Position numbers and translations under genes: made by a program. A stretch of DNA of 64,000 nucleotides, taken from Pseudomonas sp. SJZ079 (GTDB lineage: Bacteria; Pseudomonadota; Gammaproteobacteria; Pseudomonadales; Pseudomonadaceae). Within the stretch, counting starts at the first letter, position 1. Each line of letters opens with the position of its first letter. Below, piece by piece: positions 9,448 through 17,365 of this stretch. The notes below the pieces were generated by a model that made no database searches, was not told where the DNA came from, and saw nothing but the letters and a program-made list of their open reading frames with translations. The stretch is from assembly GCF_007993865.1 (NCBI RefSeq), contig NZ_VIUH01000016.1, positions 60,266-124,265 of the forward strand, written 5' to 3'.

Positions 9448-9975
9448 ATGAAAACCCTGGTCGAGCACCTGGCCCAATATGCCGCCTATCACCGCGACCG
9501 GCGCAATATCGCCAGTCACTTTATCGGCGTGCCGCTGATCGTACTGGCGGTGGCGGTGTTGCTCTCGCGTCCGGCGGTCGAGGTGTTGGGCCTGTGGCTC
9601 TCGCCGGCGACCTTGAGTGCCTTGGCCGTCGGCGCATTCTACCTGCGCCTGGACCTGCGCTTCGGCCTGTTGATGGCGGCGCTGCTGGGGCTCTGCCTGT
9701 GGGGCGCTCAGGCGTTGGCCGGGCAAGCGACCCTGGTCTGGCTGAGCAGTGGTCTGGCGCTGTTCGTGGTCGGTTGGCTGATCCAGTTCATCGGCCATTA
9801 CTACGAGGGGCGCAAGCCGGCGTTCGTCGACGATGTCACGGGCCTGTTGATCGGCCCGCTGTTCGTCGCGGCGGAAGCGGCGTTCCTCCTCGGCCTGCGC
9901 CGGGAGGTGGAGGATGAAGTGGTGCGACGCGCGGGACCGACCCACGTCCGGGCGAAGCAGCAGGCGGTTCGATAA
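9448..9975 (+). CDS. DUF962/Mpo1-like membrane protein
   Basis: Small integral membrane protein of 175 residues with four predicted hydrophobic spans (about 25-45, 50-68, 72-90, 95-118). It carries the family histidines in YHRDRRNIASHFIGVPLIV (residues 13-31) and IQFIGHYYEGRKPAFVDD (about 112-129). Yeast Mpo1, the characterised member, is an iron-dependent dioxygenase of 2-hydroxy fatty acids. Whether bacterial members do the same is not shown by sequence. The gene faces the Crp-like regulator, which may control it. Confidence 0.82.
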   Translation: MKTLVEHLAQYAAYHRDRRNIASHFIGVPLIVLAVAVLLSRPAVEVLGLWLSPATLSALAVGAFYLRLDLRFGLLMAALLGLCLWGAQALAGQATLVWLSSGLALFVVGWLIQFIGHYYEGRKPAFVDDVTGLLIGPLFVAAEAAFLLGLRREVEDEVVRRAGPTHVRAKQQAVR

Positions 9976-10228
9976 CTCGACCGCCGGGCTCACGGGCGGG
10001 CCCTCGCGCGGTTAGACTAGGCGCCCGTCTGGCTTGGACGGGTGTTGGAGGCATCGCTGGCTTGAGCACTTTTCAGGCAACCGAAGCGGGTAACTGCTCC
10101 ACGTGACTTACTCTATTTGAAAGAGTCGGGGCGCAAGAAATCTGCACTGCCCAGGCTTTCGCCACCGACTGGTTTCCAGCCCGGCCAATGGTTACCTGAC
10201 CAGAACGATAAGAAAGTTGGACTGCCCC

Positions 10229-11026
10229 ATGCTGCCGCGACTGCTCGCCTGGCTGATTGCCACTGTTTTCTGCTGCGCTCAAATGGCCCTGGCTGAGGAG
10301 GAGTCGGTTGTGCAGCAGGCGCCGATTCGCATCGGCTACATCGAGTTCCCGCCCTATTCCTCTACCGATTCGCAGGGTCAGGCGGTCGGTGAACTGATCG
10401 ACTTGATCAGATTGCTGGCGCAGCGGGCCGGCTATCGAGCGAACTTCATCGAGTACCCGAGTTTTCGCCTGTTCAAGGCGATGGAGGCCGGGCAGATCGA
10501 GATGGCCCCTTCGTTGCTCAATCACCCGGTGATGCAGCGCTACACCCTGCTCAGTCGGTATCTGATCGTGCAGGTCAAGCTCAACCTGTATTACCAGGAG
10601 AAGCTTTCGCCGTGGTCGCTGAGTGATCTGCACGACAGCCGCCTGCTGCAGATCCAGGGGCTGGTCTATCCCGGTTCGCCGTTGACATCCTTGGTCAAGG
10701 ACCCGGCCTGGGGGATAGCGCGGTCCACGGCGCCGAACCATCTGGCAGCGGTGCAGATGATGCATTTGCAGCGGGCCGAATACCTGCTGGACTACCAGGA
10801 CCCGGCGGAGGCTGCCTTTAGCGAGTCCGGCTTGCCGCCGCTGCCCCATACCACGCTGCTGCAGGAGGATTTCACCTTCGCCTACAGCAAGCGCTCGCCG
10901 CGTGCCCGACAATTGCGCGATGACCTGGACCGTACGCTGGAGCACCTGCTGCAGCGCGGCGATATACCGCAGCGCTTTACCGGTATCGTGCCCTACAAGG
11001 CCGGGGACATCAGCCAGTCGCCGTGA
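10229..11026 (+). CDS. periplasmic family-3 solute-binding protein
   Basis: Secreted binding protein of 265 residues in the amino-acid-type (SBP_bac_3) fold. MLPRLLAWLIATVFCCAQMALA is a signal peptide ending in an ALA motif. The mature protein starts with the usual first strand IRIGYIEFPPYSSTDSQG and has GELIDLIRLLAQRAGY. No ABC permease or ATPase lies nearby, so it is an orphan, as is frequent in pseudomonads where such proteins may feed a distant transporter or a sensor. A TTG start twelve bases upstream (10217) is possible. The ligand is unknown. Confidence 0.8.
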   Translation: MLPRLLAWLIATVFCCAQMALAEEESVVQQAPIRIGYIEFPPYSSTDSQGQAVGELIDLIRLLAQRAGYRANFIEYPSFRLFKAMEAGQIEMAPSLLNHPVMQRYTLLSRYLIVQVKLNLYYQEKLSPWSLSDLHDSRLLQIQGLVYPGSPLTSLVKDPAWGIARSTAPNHLAAVQMMHLQRAEYLLDYQDPAEAAFSESGLPPLPHTTLLQEDFTFAYSKRSPRARQLRDDLDRTLEHLLQRGDIPQRFTGIVPYKAGDISQSP

Positions 11027-11328
11027 TCGAGTGACAGGCGCCCGGTAGCCGTGCGGGGGGTTGGCTTGTGGCTTGTGTCGGTTGGGCTAGTCAGCGGCCG
11101 CCCGCCAGCGCTGCCCTCATGCTCCGCCAGCTTGCGGGATACGCCGAGGTCGGAGCCTGCCAGTACTCATCGCGGCAGGTATCGACTGCTGTAGACACCT
11201 CGACATGGGCCAGTCGAGCGGCCACCGCACGGGTTGACCCAGCGCGGGTTTGGCTGCGCTGAGGGCATGGCGCGCCCTGGCCGGTTCGGCGCCAGGTATT
11301 GGCCCTAGCGGGGCATTTTCCCAAGCGC
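11027..11328. other. intergenic stretch without a recognised gene
   Basis: About 300 bases lie between two convergent genes. Short open frames exist on both strands, but they are low-complexity Ala/Arg/Pro translations with no family resemblance or ribosome-binding site. I see no clear terminator hairpin with a U tract. It may be decayed coding DNA, but I cannot identify a parent. Confidence 0.45.
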
Positions 11329-12072
11329 TCAGTGCATCGCCATCCACTGGTTGCTCATGGCACGGCTGTGGCGATCCACGGTGATCGGCGCGAAGGACCG
11401 GCCGGAGATGCTTTGCAGGGTGTTGCTCTTGCTGTTCATGTCGCTCAGTGCTGCCTTGAGGTATTCCCAGCGCGTTTTCATCTTGCCGATGGCCGGTTCG
11501 CTTTTGCTGTCCAGCGCCGCCAGTTCCTGGTCGATCGAGGGGACCAGCAGGCGTTCGTCCTGGCCGAGGTAGGTTTCCGGCTGCTCGCGGGCGATTTCAA
11601 AGGTGCCGATATAAGAGCGGCTGAGGTATTGCACGGCGAGGTATTCGACCTTGGCCGGCAGCTCGCTGCCGGCCTCGTGCGGCAGTTGGCGCGCGGCGTG
11701 GAGAAAATCGCGCAACGCCTTGCTCAGGTCTTGCGGGTAACCCCAGGGCACATCGTCTTCATTGGGGCCAAAGGAAACACCGCGACGCAGTTGCGTAACA
11801 AGCTCGAGGTGGCTGCTGCGCAGTGTATCGCTAGACTGCGGCAGGCTCTGGATCGCGGCTGCCAGCAGCTGGATATCGGTTTCCAGACGCTCTTTATGGC
11901 TCTTTTGCAGGCCCTCGCCGCGCAATAGCAGCAGGCTGCTGGTGGCGCGGCTGGCGAACACCTGCACCTGTTCCTGCGGACTTACCGCTTCGGCGAAGGC
12001 TATCGGCGAGAGGCCTGCCAGCAGCCCGATCGTCCAGATAAAAATATTACGGAACAATAGCTTACAGCGCAT
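11329..12072 (-). CDS. exported protein of unknown function
   Basis: A 247-residue product. The N-terminus MRCKLLFRNIFIWTIGLLAG continues into LSPIAFA, a typical signal peptide. The mature part is mostly helical and polar, without cysteine pairs or any domain I recognise; QVQVFASRATSSLLLLRGEG and WGYPQDLSKALRDFLHAARQ are typical stretches. It could be a four-helix periplasmic protein, by composition only. The ATG at 12072 follows AAGGAGCACCCCGGA. It is monocistronic, convergent with the solute-binding protein gene. Confidence 0.65.
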   Translation of the reverse strand: MRCKLLFRNIFIWTIGLLAGLSPIAFAEAVSPQEQVQVFASRATSSLLLLRGEGLQKSHKERLETDIQLLAAAIQSLPQSSDTLRSSHLELVTQLRRGVSFGPNEDDVPWGYPQDLSKALRDFLHAARQLPHEAGSELPAKVEYLAVQYLSRSYIGTFEIAREQPETYLGQDERLLVPSIDQELAALDSKSEPAIGKMKTRWEYLKAALSDMNSKSNTLQSISGRSFAPITVDRHSRAMSNQWMAMH

Positions 12073-12263
12073 TCCGGGGTGCTCCTTATTGTTTTTGTGA
12101 GCAGTGCGGATAACCGTTGGCGCTTGTAAACGCCGTGCATAGCCTACTGCGTCGGCGCCTGTGTGGAATTACTCGAAAGAGTGATTTCGTCGGAAATCTG
12201 CTCAGCGTGAGGGTCGGCCAGGCGCCGCTGGAGAGGCTGAACCAGCCACGCAGGCCACTAGGC

Positions 12264-12498
12264 CTAGCGCCAGACGCTGGCCAGCCAGGGCTGTCGCTCG
12301 CGCGGCAGCCCTGGCTGGTCGGTAGTAGTGTTCCAGTTCAACGAAGCCGGTTGCGCCGAGCTGCGCGCGCCAGCTGGTGAGGTCGTGGTAGGCGCCGTAG
12401 CGTTCGCCGTGCCAGCCCTCCTGGTTATCGCCGCGCGGATTGGAGTACCGCGGGGGCAGGGCGGCGATACTGTCCAGGTGCGGCTGATCGAGTTGTAT
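12264..12498 (-). pseudogene. internally deleted duplicate of the adjacent methyltransferase gene
   Basis: The sequence 12264-12446 matches the 3' end of the intact methyltransferase gene (15111-15298) at roughly nine bases in ten, including the stop codon context GGCCTAGCGCC. Then 12457-12498 matches that gene's first 42 bases (15696-15737). About 395 internal bases are missing at the junction near 12447-12456, which removes the SAM-binding motifs. The ATG has become ATA (TAT on the plus strand at 12496-12498), and a one-base indel in the 3' part shifts the frame. The copy has the same orientation as the intact gene. Confidence 0.85.
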
Positions 12499-12589
12499 GG
12501 CAGGGGCTCGGGCGCCGAACTACGGTAGTGGCTGAGTTCGACTCAAGCCTAGGCGCTGCCGGCCAGTGCTGACTGGCGCCTTTATTAGC

Positions 12590-12626
12590 GTTGCCCGCGC
12601 CGAACGGGGGGCTCGGCGCGGGCAAC
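12590..12626. terminator. 14-bp perfect stem-loop downstream of TTC38-like gene
   Basis: GTTGCCCGCGCCGA at 12590-12603 pairs perfectly with TCGGCGCGGGCAAC at 12613-12626 around a nine-base loop. It lies 15 bases beyond the minus-strand stop at 12642. No U tract follows on either strand, so it may stabilise or partly terminate the transcript rather than act as a classical terminator. Confidence 0.5.
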
Positions 12627-12641
12627 CCGGCGGCTGTACGC

Positions 12642-13967
12642 TCAGGCCGCCCTTTGCTCTTCGGCGCGATTGGCCAGGTGACGGCTCATGGGACTTGTCG
12701 GGCGGACCGTCAGCCGTTCGTGACACAACGCCGTGGCCAGGGCCTTCTGCCCGGCGCGGAAGGCGGCTTCGATCAGGCTCAGGTCGAGCAGGTCGCGCTG
12801 TGCATGGCTACCGCCGAACCGTTGGGCGATAGTGCGCACAGGCCGTAGCAGGCGCAGGGTTTCGGCATAGTTGCCTGCGCCGAAGGCGAGGATAGCCTGG
12901 CTCACCGGGTGGCCGACCTCCGCGGTGAAGCGGGCATTGTCCGCGACGCCGCGCATCGCCTGTTGCTGGCTCTCCAGCAGCCTGCTGGCGGCCTCGGCCC
13001 GACCCGCGCCGACGAAGGCGAGCATCGCGTGGACGTCGTTGAAGGCGTAGTGGCCAGCCAGACACAAGGGCTCCCAGCGTTCGGCGACGCTTTGCCAGCG
13101 TGCGCCGACATCCACGCCTTGCAGATGCAGGCGCCAGAGCAGCGCCGATGCGTCGACCAGGTCCAGCACCACAGTGGAGCCCGCACCATCGATCGGCCCG
13201 TCGAACAGCGCCAGCACCTCGTCGATCTCGCCGAGTTCCAGGTGGTAGAGCGCCAGGTGCCACCAGTTATGTGTCTGAAAGAAGCTGTCCCCCGCCCAGG
13301 CCTGCGGGCTGGCGCGCATCCAGGCGATGCCCTCGCGTTGGCGACACTGCATCTCCAGCACATGGGCCACCGCATGCTGCGCCCAGCCATCGCGCGGCTC
13401 CAGTTCCACCGCGAGGCGCCCGGCAGTTTCGGCGGCCGCATAGTCGCCGGTTTCTTCCAGGCCGAAGGCATGCATGCCGAGCACCGCGTGATAAGCGGGC
13501 ATGTCCGGGTGCCAGGCCGGCCGCGCGCGGGCGATGCGGTCACGGAGCATGCGCGAGTGTCCGGTGAAGAAATCCACCTGATGCCCGGCCTGCAGGACCA
13601 GGATATCGCGGGGCTGCTCGATGGACAGGTCTTCCAGGTACTGTCCGGCGCGGTGCCAATGGCCCTCGAGTAGCTGTCCCACCACTGCGATGTGGCCGTG
13701 TTCCTGGGCGTTGGCCGGCAAGCGTGCGGCCCTGGCATAGCAGGCTCGGGCGACCGCCAGGCCATCGGGCTCGGTGCCGAGCAGGTACAGATAGGCCTTG
13801 AGCACATGGGCCATGACGAAGTCGGGGCTGATCGCCAGGGCCGCATCGACGGCGGCCACCGGGTCGCCGACATAGCATTGGAACTGGCGCAGGGCGGCTT
13901 CGTAGCGCGTCAGGCTGCTGGCGTCGGCTCCGGAAAGCGGCAGGTCCAGCGTGTCTCTTATTGTCAT
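12642..13967 (-). CDS. tetratricopeptide protein, TTC38-like
   Basis: Cytoplasmic all-helical protein of 441 residues related to eukaryotic TTC38 and its bacterial homologues. Characteristic stretches are ISPDFVMAHVLKAYLYLLGT, QAGHQVDFFTGHSRMLRD, MPAYHAVLGMHAFGLEETGD, VAHVLEMQCRQREGIAWM and FFQTHNWWHLALYHLELGE. The histidines in these segments are conserved in the family, but no reaction is established. The ATG at 13967 follows TAAGGAGACCCCC; the earlier in-frame start seven codons upstream overlaps that site and is less likely. The cupin-AraC regulator is transcribed divergently and may regulate it. Confidence 0.82.
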   Translation of the reverse strand: MTIRDTLDLPLSGADASSLTRYEAALRQFQCYVGDPVAAVDAALAISPDFVMAHVLKAYLYLLGTEPDGLAVARACYARAARLPANAQEHGHIAVVGQLLEGHWHRAGQYLEDLSIEQPRDILVLQAGHQVDFFTGHSRMLRDRIARARPAWHPDMPAYHAVLGMHAFGLEETGDYAAAETAGRLAVELEPRDGWAQHAVAHVLEMQCRQREGIAWMRASPQAWAGDSFFQTHNWWHLALYHLELGEIDEVLALFDGPIDGAGSTVVLDLVDASALLWRLHLQGVDVGARWQSVAERWEPLCLAGHYAFNDVHAMLAFVGAGRAEAASRLLESQQQAMRGVADNARFTAEVGHPVSQAILAFGAGNYAETLRLLRPVRTIAQRFGGSHAQRDLLDLSLIEAAFRAGQKALATALCHERLTVRPTSPMSRHLANRAEEQRAA

Positions 13968-14139
13968 GGGGGTCTCCTTAGCTAGCACGAAGGTACAGGC
14001 GCTGCAGGCTGCGCGGCGTCGGACGGGGACGCCGCGAGTGCCTGCCAGTGCTAAGGTAGGCAGGTGAGTGCTCGGCGACTATGTCCGCGCCGCCGGCACT
14101 TTTGACCGGGCCGCCGCCCTCGATGCGAGACGAAGTCCC

Positions 14140-15114
14140 ATGGACGCCCTTGCCGACGTGCTCGCCACCGTTCGCCTGTCCGCGGTGGTCTTCCTCCACG
14201 CCGAGTTCACCGCCCCTTGGTGCATCGTCGCCAAGGTGGGGCCGGAGGACTGTCGGCCGCTCGGCGTCCTGCCCGCCCATATCATCGCCTATCACTATGT
14301 GATCGATGGCCAGCTATATTTGGAGCTCGCCGACGAGCCGCCGCTGCTGCTGACGGCGGGAGACATGGTGTTGTTGCCGCGCAACGACGAGCATCGTCTG
14401 GCCAGCTCCCCGAAGCTGCGCCCGGTGACGGTGGATGCCCTGATTCAGGTGGCCGACAGCCCCGGCCTGGCGCAGCTGCACTACGGCGGCGGGGGTGCGG
14501 CCACGCACATCATCTGCGGTTTTCTCGGCTGCGCGGTGGCCGACAATCCGCTGCTGGCGACGCTGCCCGCGGTGTTGCCGCTCGGGGTCAGCGACGGCCT
14601 GGCCGGAAGCTGGGTCGAGCAGTCGTTTCGCTTGGCGGCTGCGGAGTTCGCCGCCGATAGCCTCGGCTCCGTCACGCTGCTGAACAAACTGGCCGAACTG
14701 TTGTTTGTCGAGGCGGTCAGGCGCTACCTGGCGACCCTGCCGAGGGCGCAGACCGGTTGGCTGGCCGGGCTGCGCGATCCCTTCGTCGGCAAGAGCCTGG
14801 CCTTGCTGCACAGCCGCCTGGCTGCGCCCTGGACCACCGAGGCGCTGTCGCGCGAGGTGGGCCTGTCGCGTTCGGCGTTCGCCGAGCGTTTCAGTAAGCT
14901 GATCGGTCAGCCGCCTATGACTTATCTGGCGCACTGGCGCCTGCAGCTGGCCGCCGCCCGTCTGCGTGATGGGGGCGCCTCCCTGGCGCAGATCGCCTAT
15001 GCCATAGGCTATGAATCGGAGGCCGCGTTCAATCGCGCGTTCAAGCGCGAATTCGGCCTGCCGCCGGCCACCTGGCGCAAGCAATACGCGGGCGTCCAGG
15101 CGCCGCCGGCCTAG
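14140..15114 (+). CDS. AraC-family regulator with N-terminal cupin domain
   Basis: Regulator of 324 residues. The N-terminal half is the AraC-associated cupin (Cupin_6 type): FTAPWCIVAKVG, AYHYVIDGQLYLEL, LLLTAGDMVLLPRNDEHRLA. The C-terminal helix-turn-helix pair is TEALSREVGLSRSAFAERFS and LAQIAYAIGYESEAAFNRAF. The ATG at 14140 begins just before the recognisable cupin; a GTG at 14068 would add 24 residues unlike the family. It is divergent from the TTC38-like gene. Its TAG stop overlaps the methyltransferase stop by four bases in a shared CTAG. Confidence 0.87.
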   Translation: MDALADVLATVRLSAVVFLHAEFTAPWCIVAKVGPEDCRPLGVLPAHIIAYHYVIDGQLYLELADEPPLLLTAGDMVLLPRNDEHRLASSPKLRPVTVDALIQVADSPGLAQLHYGGGGAATHIICGFLGCAVADNPLLATLPAVLPLGVSDGLAGSWVEQSFRLAAAEFAADSLGSVTLLNKLAELLFVEAVRRYLATLPRAQTGWLAGLRDPFVGKSLALLHSRLAAPWTTEALSREVGLSRSAFAERFSKLIGQPPMTYLAHWRLQLAAARLRDGGASLAQIAYAIGYESEAAFNRAFKREFGLPPATWRKQYAGVQAPPA

Positions 15115-15737
15115 CGCCGGCGCCAGACGCTGGCCAGCCAGGGCTGTTGCGCGCGCGGCAGCCCGGCTGGTCGGTAGTAGTGTTCCAGTTCGACGAAGCC
15201 CGTGGCGCCGAGCTGCGCGCGCCAGCTGGCAAGGTCGTGGTAGGCGCCGTAGCGTTCGCCGTGCCAGCCTTCCTGGTTCTCCCCGCGTGGGTTGGAGCTG
15301 AACAGCACACCGCCGGGCTTGAGGCTGGTATGCAGTTGGCGCAGCACCTGGGGTAGCTCCTGGCTGGGCACATGGAACAGCACGGCATTGGCGAAGATGC
15401 CGTCGAAGCGTGCGGCCGGTAGATCGAGTTCGAGGAAGTTCTGCAGCCAGACCTCGCAGCCGCTGTCGGCGCGGGCCATCTCGGCGAAGCGCGGGCAGCC
15501 GTCCAGACCGATGGCGTTGTGGCCCAAGGCGCGGAAGGTCTTCAGGTCGCGGCCGGGGCCGCAGCCGAAATCGAGAATCTGGTAGGGCGGCTGGCCCTGG
15601 ATATGCCGCAGCAAGGCGGCGATGTTCTGGCTGACATCGTGATCGCGGGTGCCCTCGCGAAAGTCCTCGGCGCACTGATTGTAGTGCTGCAGGGTCAGGG
15701 CGGCGATGCTGTCCAGTTCGTGCGGTTGCAATTTCAT
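15111..15737 (-). CDS. class I SAM-dependent methyltransferase
   Basis: Small-molecule-type methyltransferase of 208 residues. Motif I is ILDFGCGPGRDLKTFRALGH (about residues 54-73); GLDGCPRFAEMA gives the acidic residue that binds the SAM ribose. FDGIFANAVLFHVP and LKPGGVLFSSNPRGENQEGW match motifs IV and V. The substrate is unknown. The ATG at 15737 starts MKLQPHELDSIAALTLQHYN. A truncated duplicate of this gene lies 2.6 kb to the left. A perfect inverted repeat sits 40 bases upstream of the start. Confidence 0.86.
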   Translation of the reverse strand: MKLQPHELDSIAALTLQHYNQCAEDFREGTRDHDVSQNIAALLRHIQGQPPYQILDFGCGPGRDLKTFRALGHNAIGLDGCPRFAEMARADSGCEVWLQNFLELDLPAARFDGIFANAVLFHVPSQELPQVLRQLHTSLKPGGVLFSSNPRGENQEGWHGERYGAYHDLASWRAQLGATGFVELEHYYRPAGLPRAQQPWLASVWRRR

Positions 15738-15777
15738 GGCGGGGCTCGTGGGCTGAACCTGTGGCTCTGATACCTGA

Positions 15778-15793
15778 GACTTATACCTAAGTC
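15778..15793. promoter_or_regulatory. inverted repeat GACTTA-N4-TAAGTC
   Basis: A perfect six-base inverted repeat around TACC lies in the region between the divergent methyltransferase and chromate transporter genes. It is of operator size and placement, but no regulator can be assigned, and repeats this short arise by chance. Confidence 0.3.
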
Positions 15794-15901
15794 GTCCAGG
15801 GGGCGAAATAATCGGCTAACTCGATGCGCCGCGCAGGCTTTTTATGCCTGCCCCCCAAGGGGTTCATCGGCGCAGGTTATAGTGCGCCGGACCCACATTG
15901 A

Positions 15902-17266
15902 ATGGATGCGTTTTCGATGCCTGCGCCGCATGTCGAGCACGATGCCCCAAAAGCCGTGAGCCTGTTCGAGGCCTTCCTGTTCTGGTTGAAACTCGGGCTG
16001 ATCAGCTTCGGCGGTCCGGCCGGACAGATCGCCATCATGCATCAGGAACTGGTGGAGAAGCGCCGCTGGTTGTCCGAACGGCGCTTCTTGCATGCGTTGA
16101 ATTACTGCATGTTGCTGCCGGGGCCGGAGGCGCAGCAGTTGGCCACTTACATCGGCTGGCTGATGCACCGTAGCTGGGGTGGGGTGATGGCCGGGGTGTT
16201 GTTCGTGTTGCCGTCGCTGTTCCTGTTGATCGGCCTGTCCTGGGTGTATATCGCCTTTGGCGAGGTGCCGCTGGTGGCGGGAATCTTCTATGGGATCAAA
16301 CCGGCGGTGACCGCCATCGTGGTCCAGGCCGCCCATCGCATCGGTTCGCGGGCGCTGAAGAATAATTGGCTGTGGGGCATCGCAGGGGCCGCTTTCGTGG
16401 CGATCTTCGCCCTCAACCTGCCCTTTCCGCTGATCGTGCTGGCCGCCGGGCTGCTCGGTTACCTGGGAGGGCGTCTGCTGCCGGAGGCGTTCAGCGTCGG
16501 TGGCGGGCATGCGGCGACGGATAAATCCTTCGGCCCGGCGCTGATCGACGACCATACGCCGACGCCCGCGCATGCCCGCTTTCGCGCGTCACGCCTGCTG
16601 CGGCTGGCGCTGGTCGGCGCACTGCTGTGGCTGCTGCCGATGGGGCTGTTGGTCGGCCTGTACGGCTGGGACGGCACCCTGACGCAGATGGCCTGGTTCT
16701 TCACCAAGGCTGCGCTGCTGACCTTCGGCGGCGCCTATGCGGTGTTGCCCTATGTCTATCAGGGGGCGATCGGTCACTACGCCTGGCTGACTCCGACGCA
16801 GATGATCGATGGCCTGGCCTTGGGCGAAACCACGCCGGGTCCGTTGATCATGGTGGTGGCCTTCGTCGCCTTCGTCGGCGCCTATGTGCAGCAGCTGTTC
16901 GGCCCGGAGCAGCGGTTCATTGCCGGCGCGCTGGCGGCGACCCTGGTCACCTGGTTCACCTTCCTGCCGTCGTTCCTGTTCATCCTCGCGGGTGGGCCGC
17001 TGGTGGAGTCGACCCACAACGAACTGAGATTTACTGCGCCGCTGACCGGTATCACCGCCGCGGTGGTCGGAGTGGTGCTCAACCTGGCGCTGTTCTTCGG
17101 TTATCACGTGCTCTGGCCAGAGGGCTTCGCCGGTCGTTTCGACTGGCCATCGGCCTTGATCGCCCTGGGCGCGGCGGTGGCGCTGCTGCGCTTCAAGCGC
17201 GGGGTGATCGAGGTGATCGGCGCCTGCGCCGGGGTGGGGCTGCTGGCTCATCTGTTCCTGCTCTGA
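15902..17266 (+). CDS. chrA: chromate efflux transporter ChrA
   Basis: Two-domain CHR-family membrane transporter of 454 residues, which exports chromate from the cytoplasm by proton coupling. Each half shows the family signature: FWLKLGLISFGGPAGQIAIM at about 28-47 with NYCMLLPGPEAQQLATYIG (about 67-85), and later FFTKAALLTFGGAYAVLPYV with GLALGETTPGPLIMVVAF. About ten hydrophobic spans are visible. The short N-terminal tail with a second ATG at 15917 leaves the exact start uncertain. No chrB regulator is adjacent. Confidence 0.9.
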   Translation: MDAFSMPAPHVEHDAPKAVSLFEAFLFWLKLGLISFGGPAGQIAIMHQELVEKRRWLSERRFLHALNYCMLLPGPEAQQLATYIGWLMHRSWGGVMAGVLFVLPSLFLLIGLSWVYIAFGEVPLVAGIFYGIKPAVTAIVVQAAHRIGSRALKNNWLWGIAGAAFVAIFALNLPFPLIVLAAGLLGYLGGRLLPEAFSVGGGHAATDKSFGPALIDDHTPTPAHARFRASRLLRLALVGALLWLLPMGLLVGLYGWDGTLTQMAWFFTKAALLTFGGAYAVLPYVYQGAIGHYAWLTPTQMIDGLALGETTPGPLIMVVAFVAFVGAYVQQLFGPEQRFIAGALAATLVTWFTFLPSFLFILAGGPLVESTHNELRFTAPLTGITAAVVGVVLNLALFFGYHVLWPEGFAGRFDWPSALIALGAAVALLRFKRGVIEVIGACAGVGLLAHLFLL

Positions 17267-17365
17267 ACGGCGGCGCTGAAGGTCGCCAGGCGCGCGCACC
17301 TGCCAGCGGCGCGCCCGGTTGCGAGTGGCAGCCGCTGCCGGGTCGAACGTACTTGGGCCTGCGTT

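Noticed and set aside
12117..12380. 87-codon plus-strand ORF
   Set aside because: It runs across the methyltransferase remnant on the opposite strand and has no start signal or homology.
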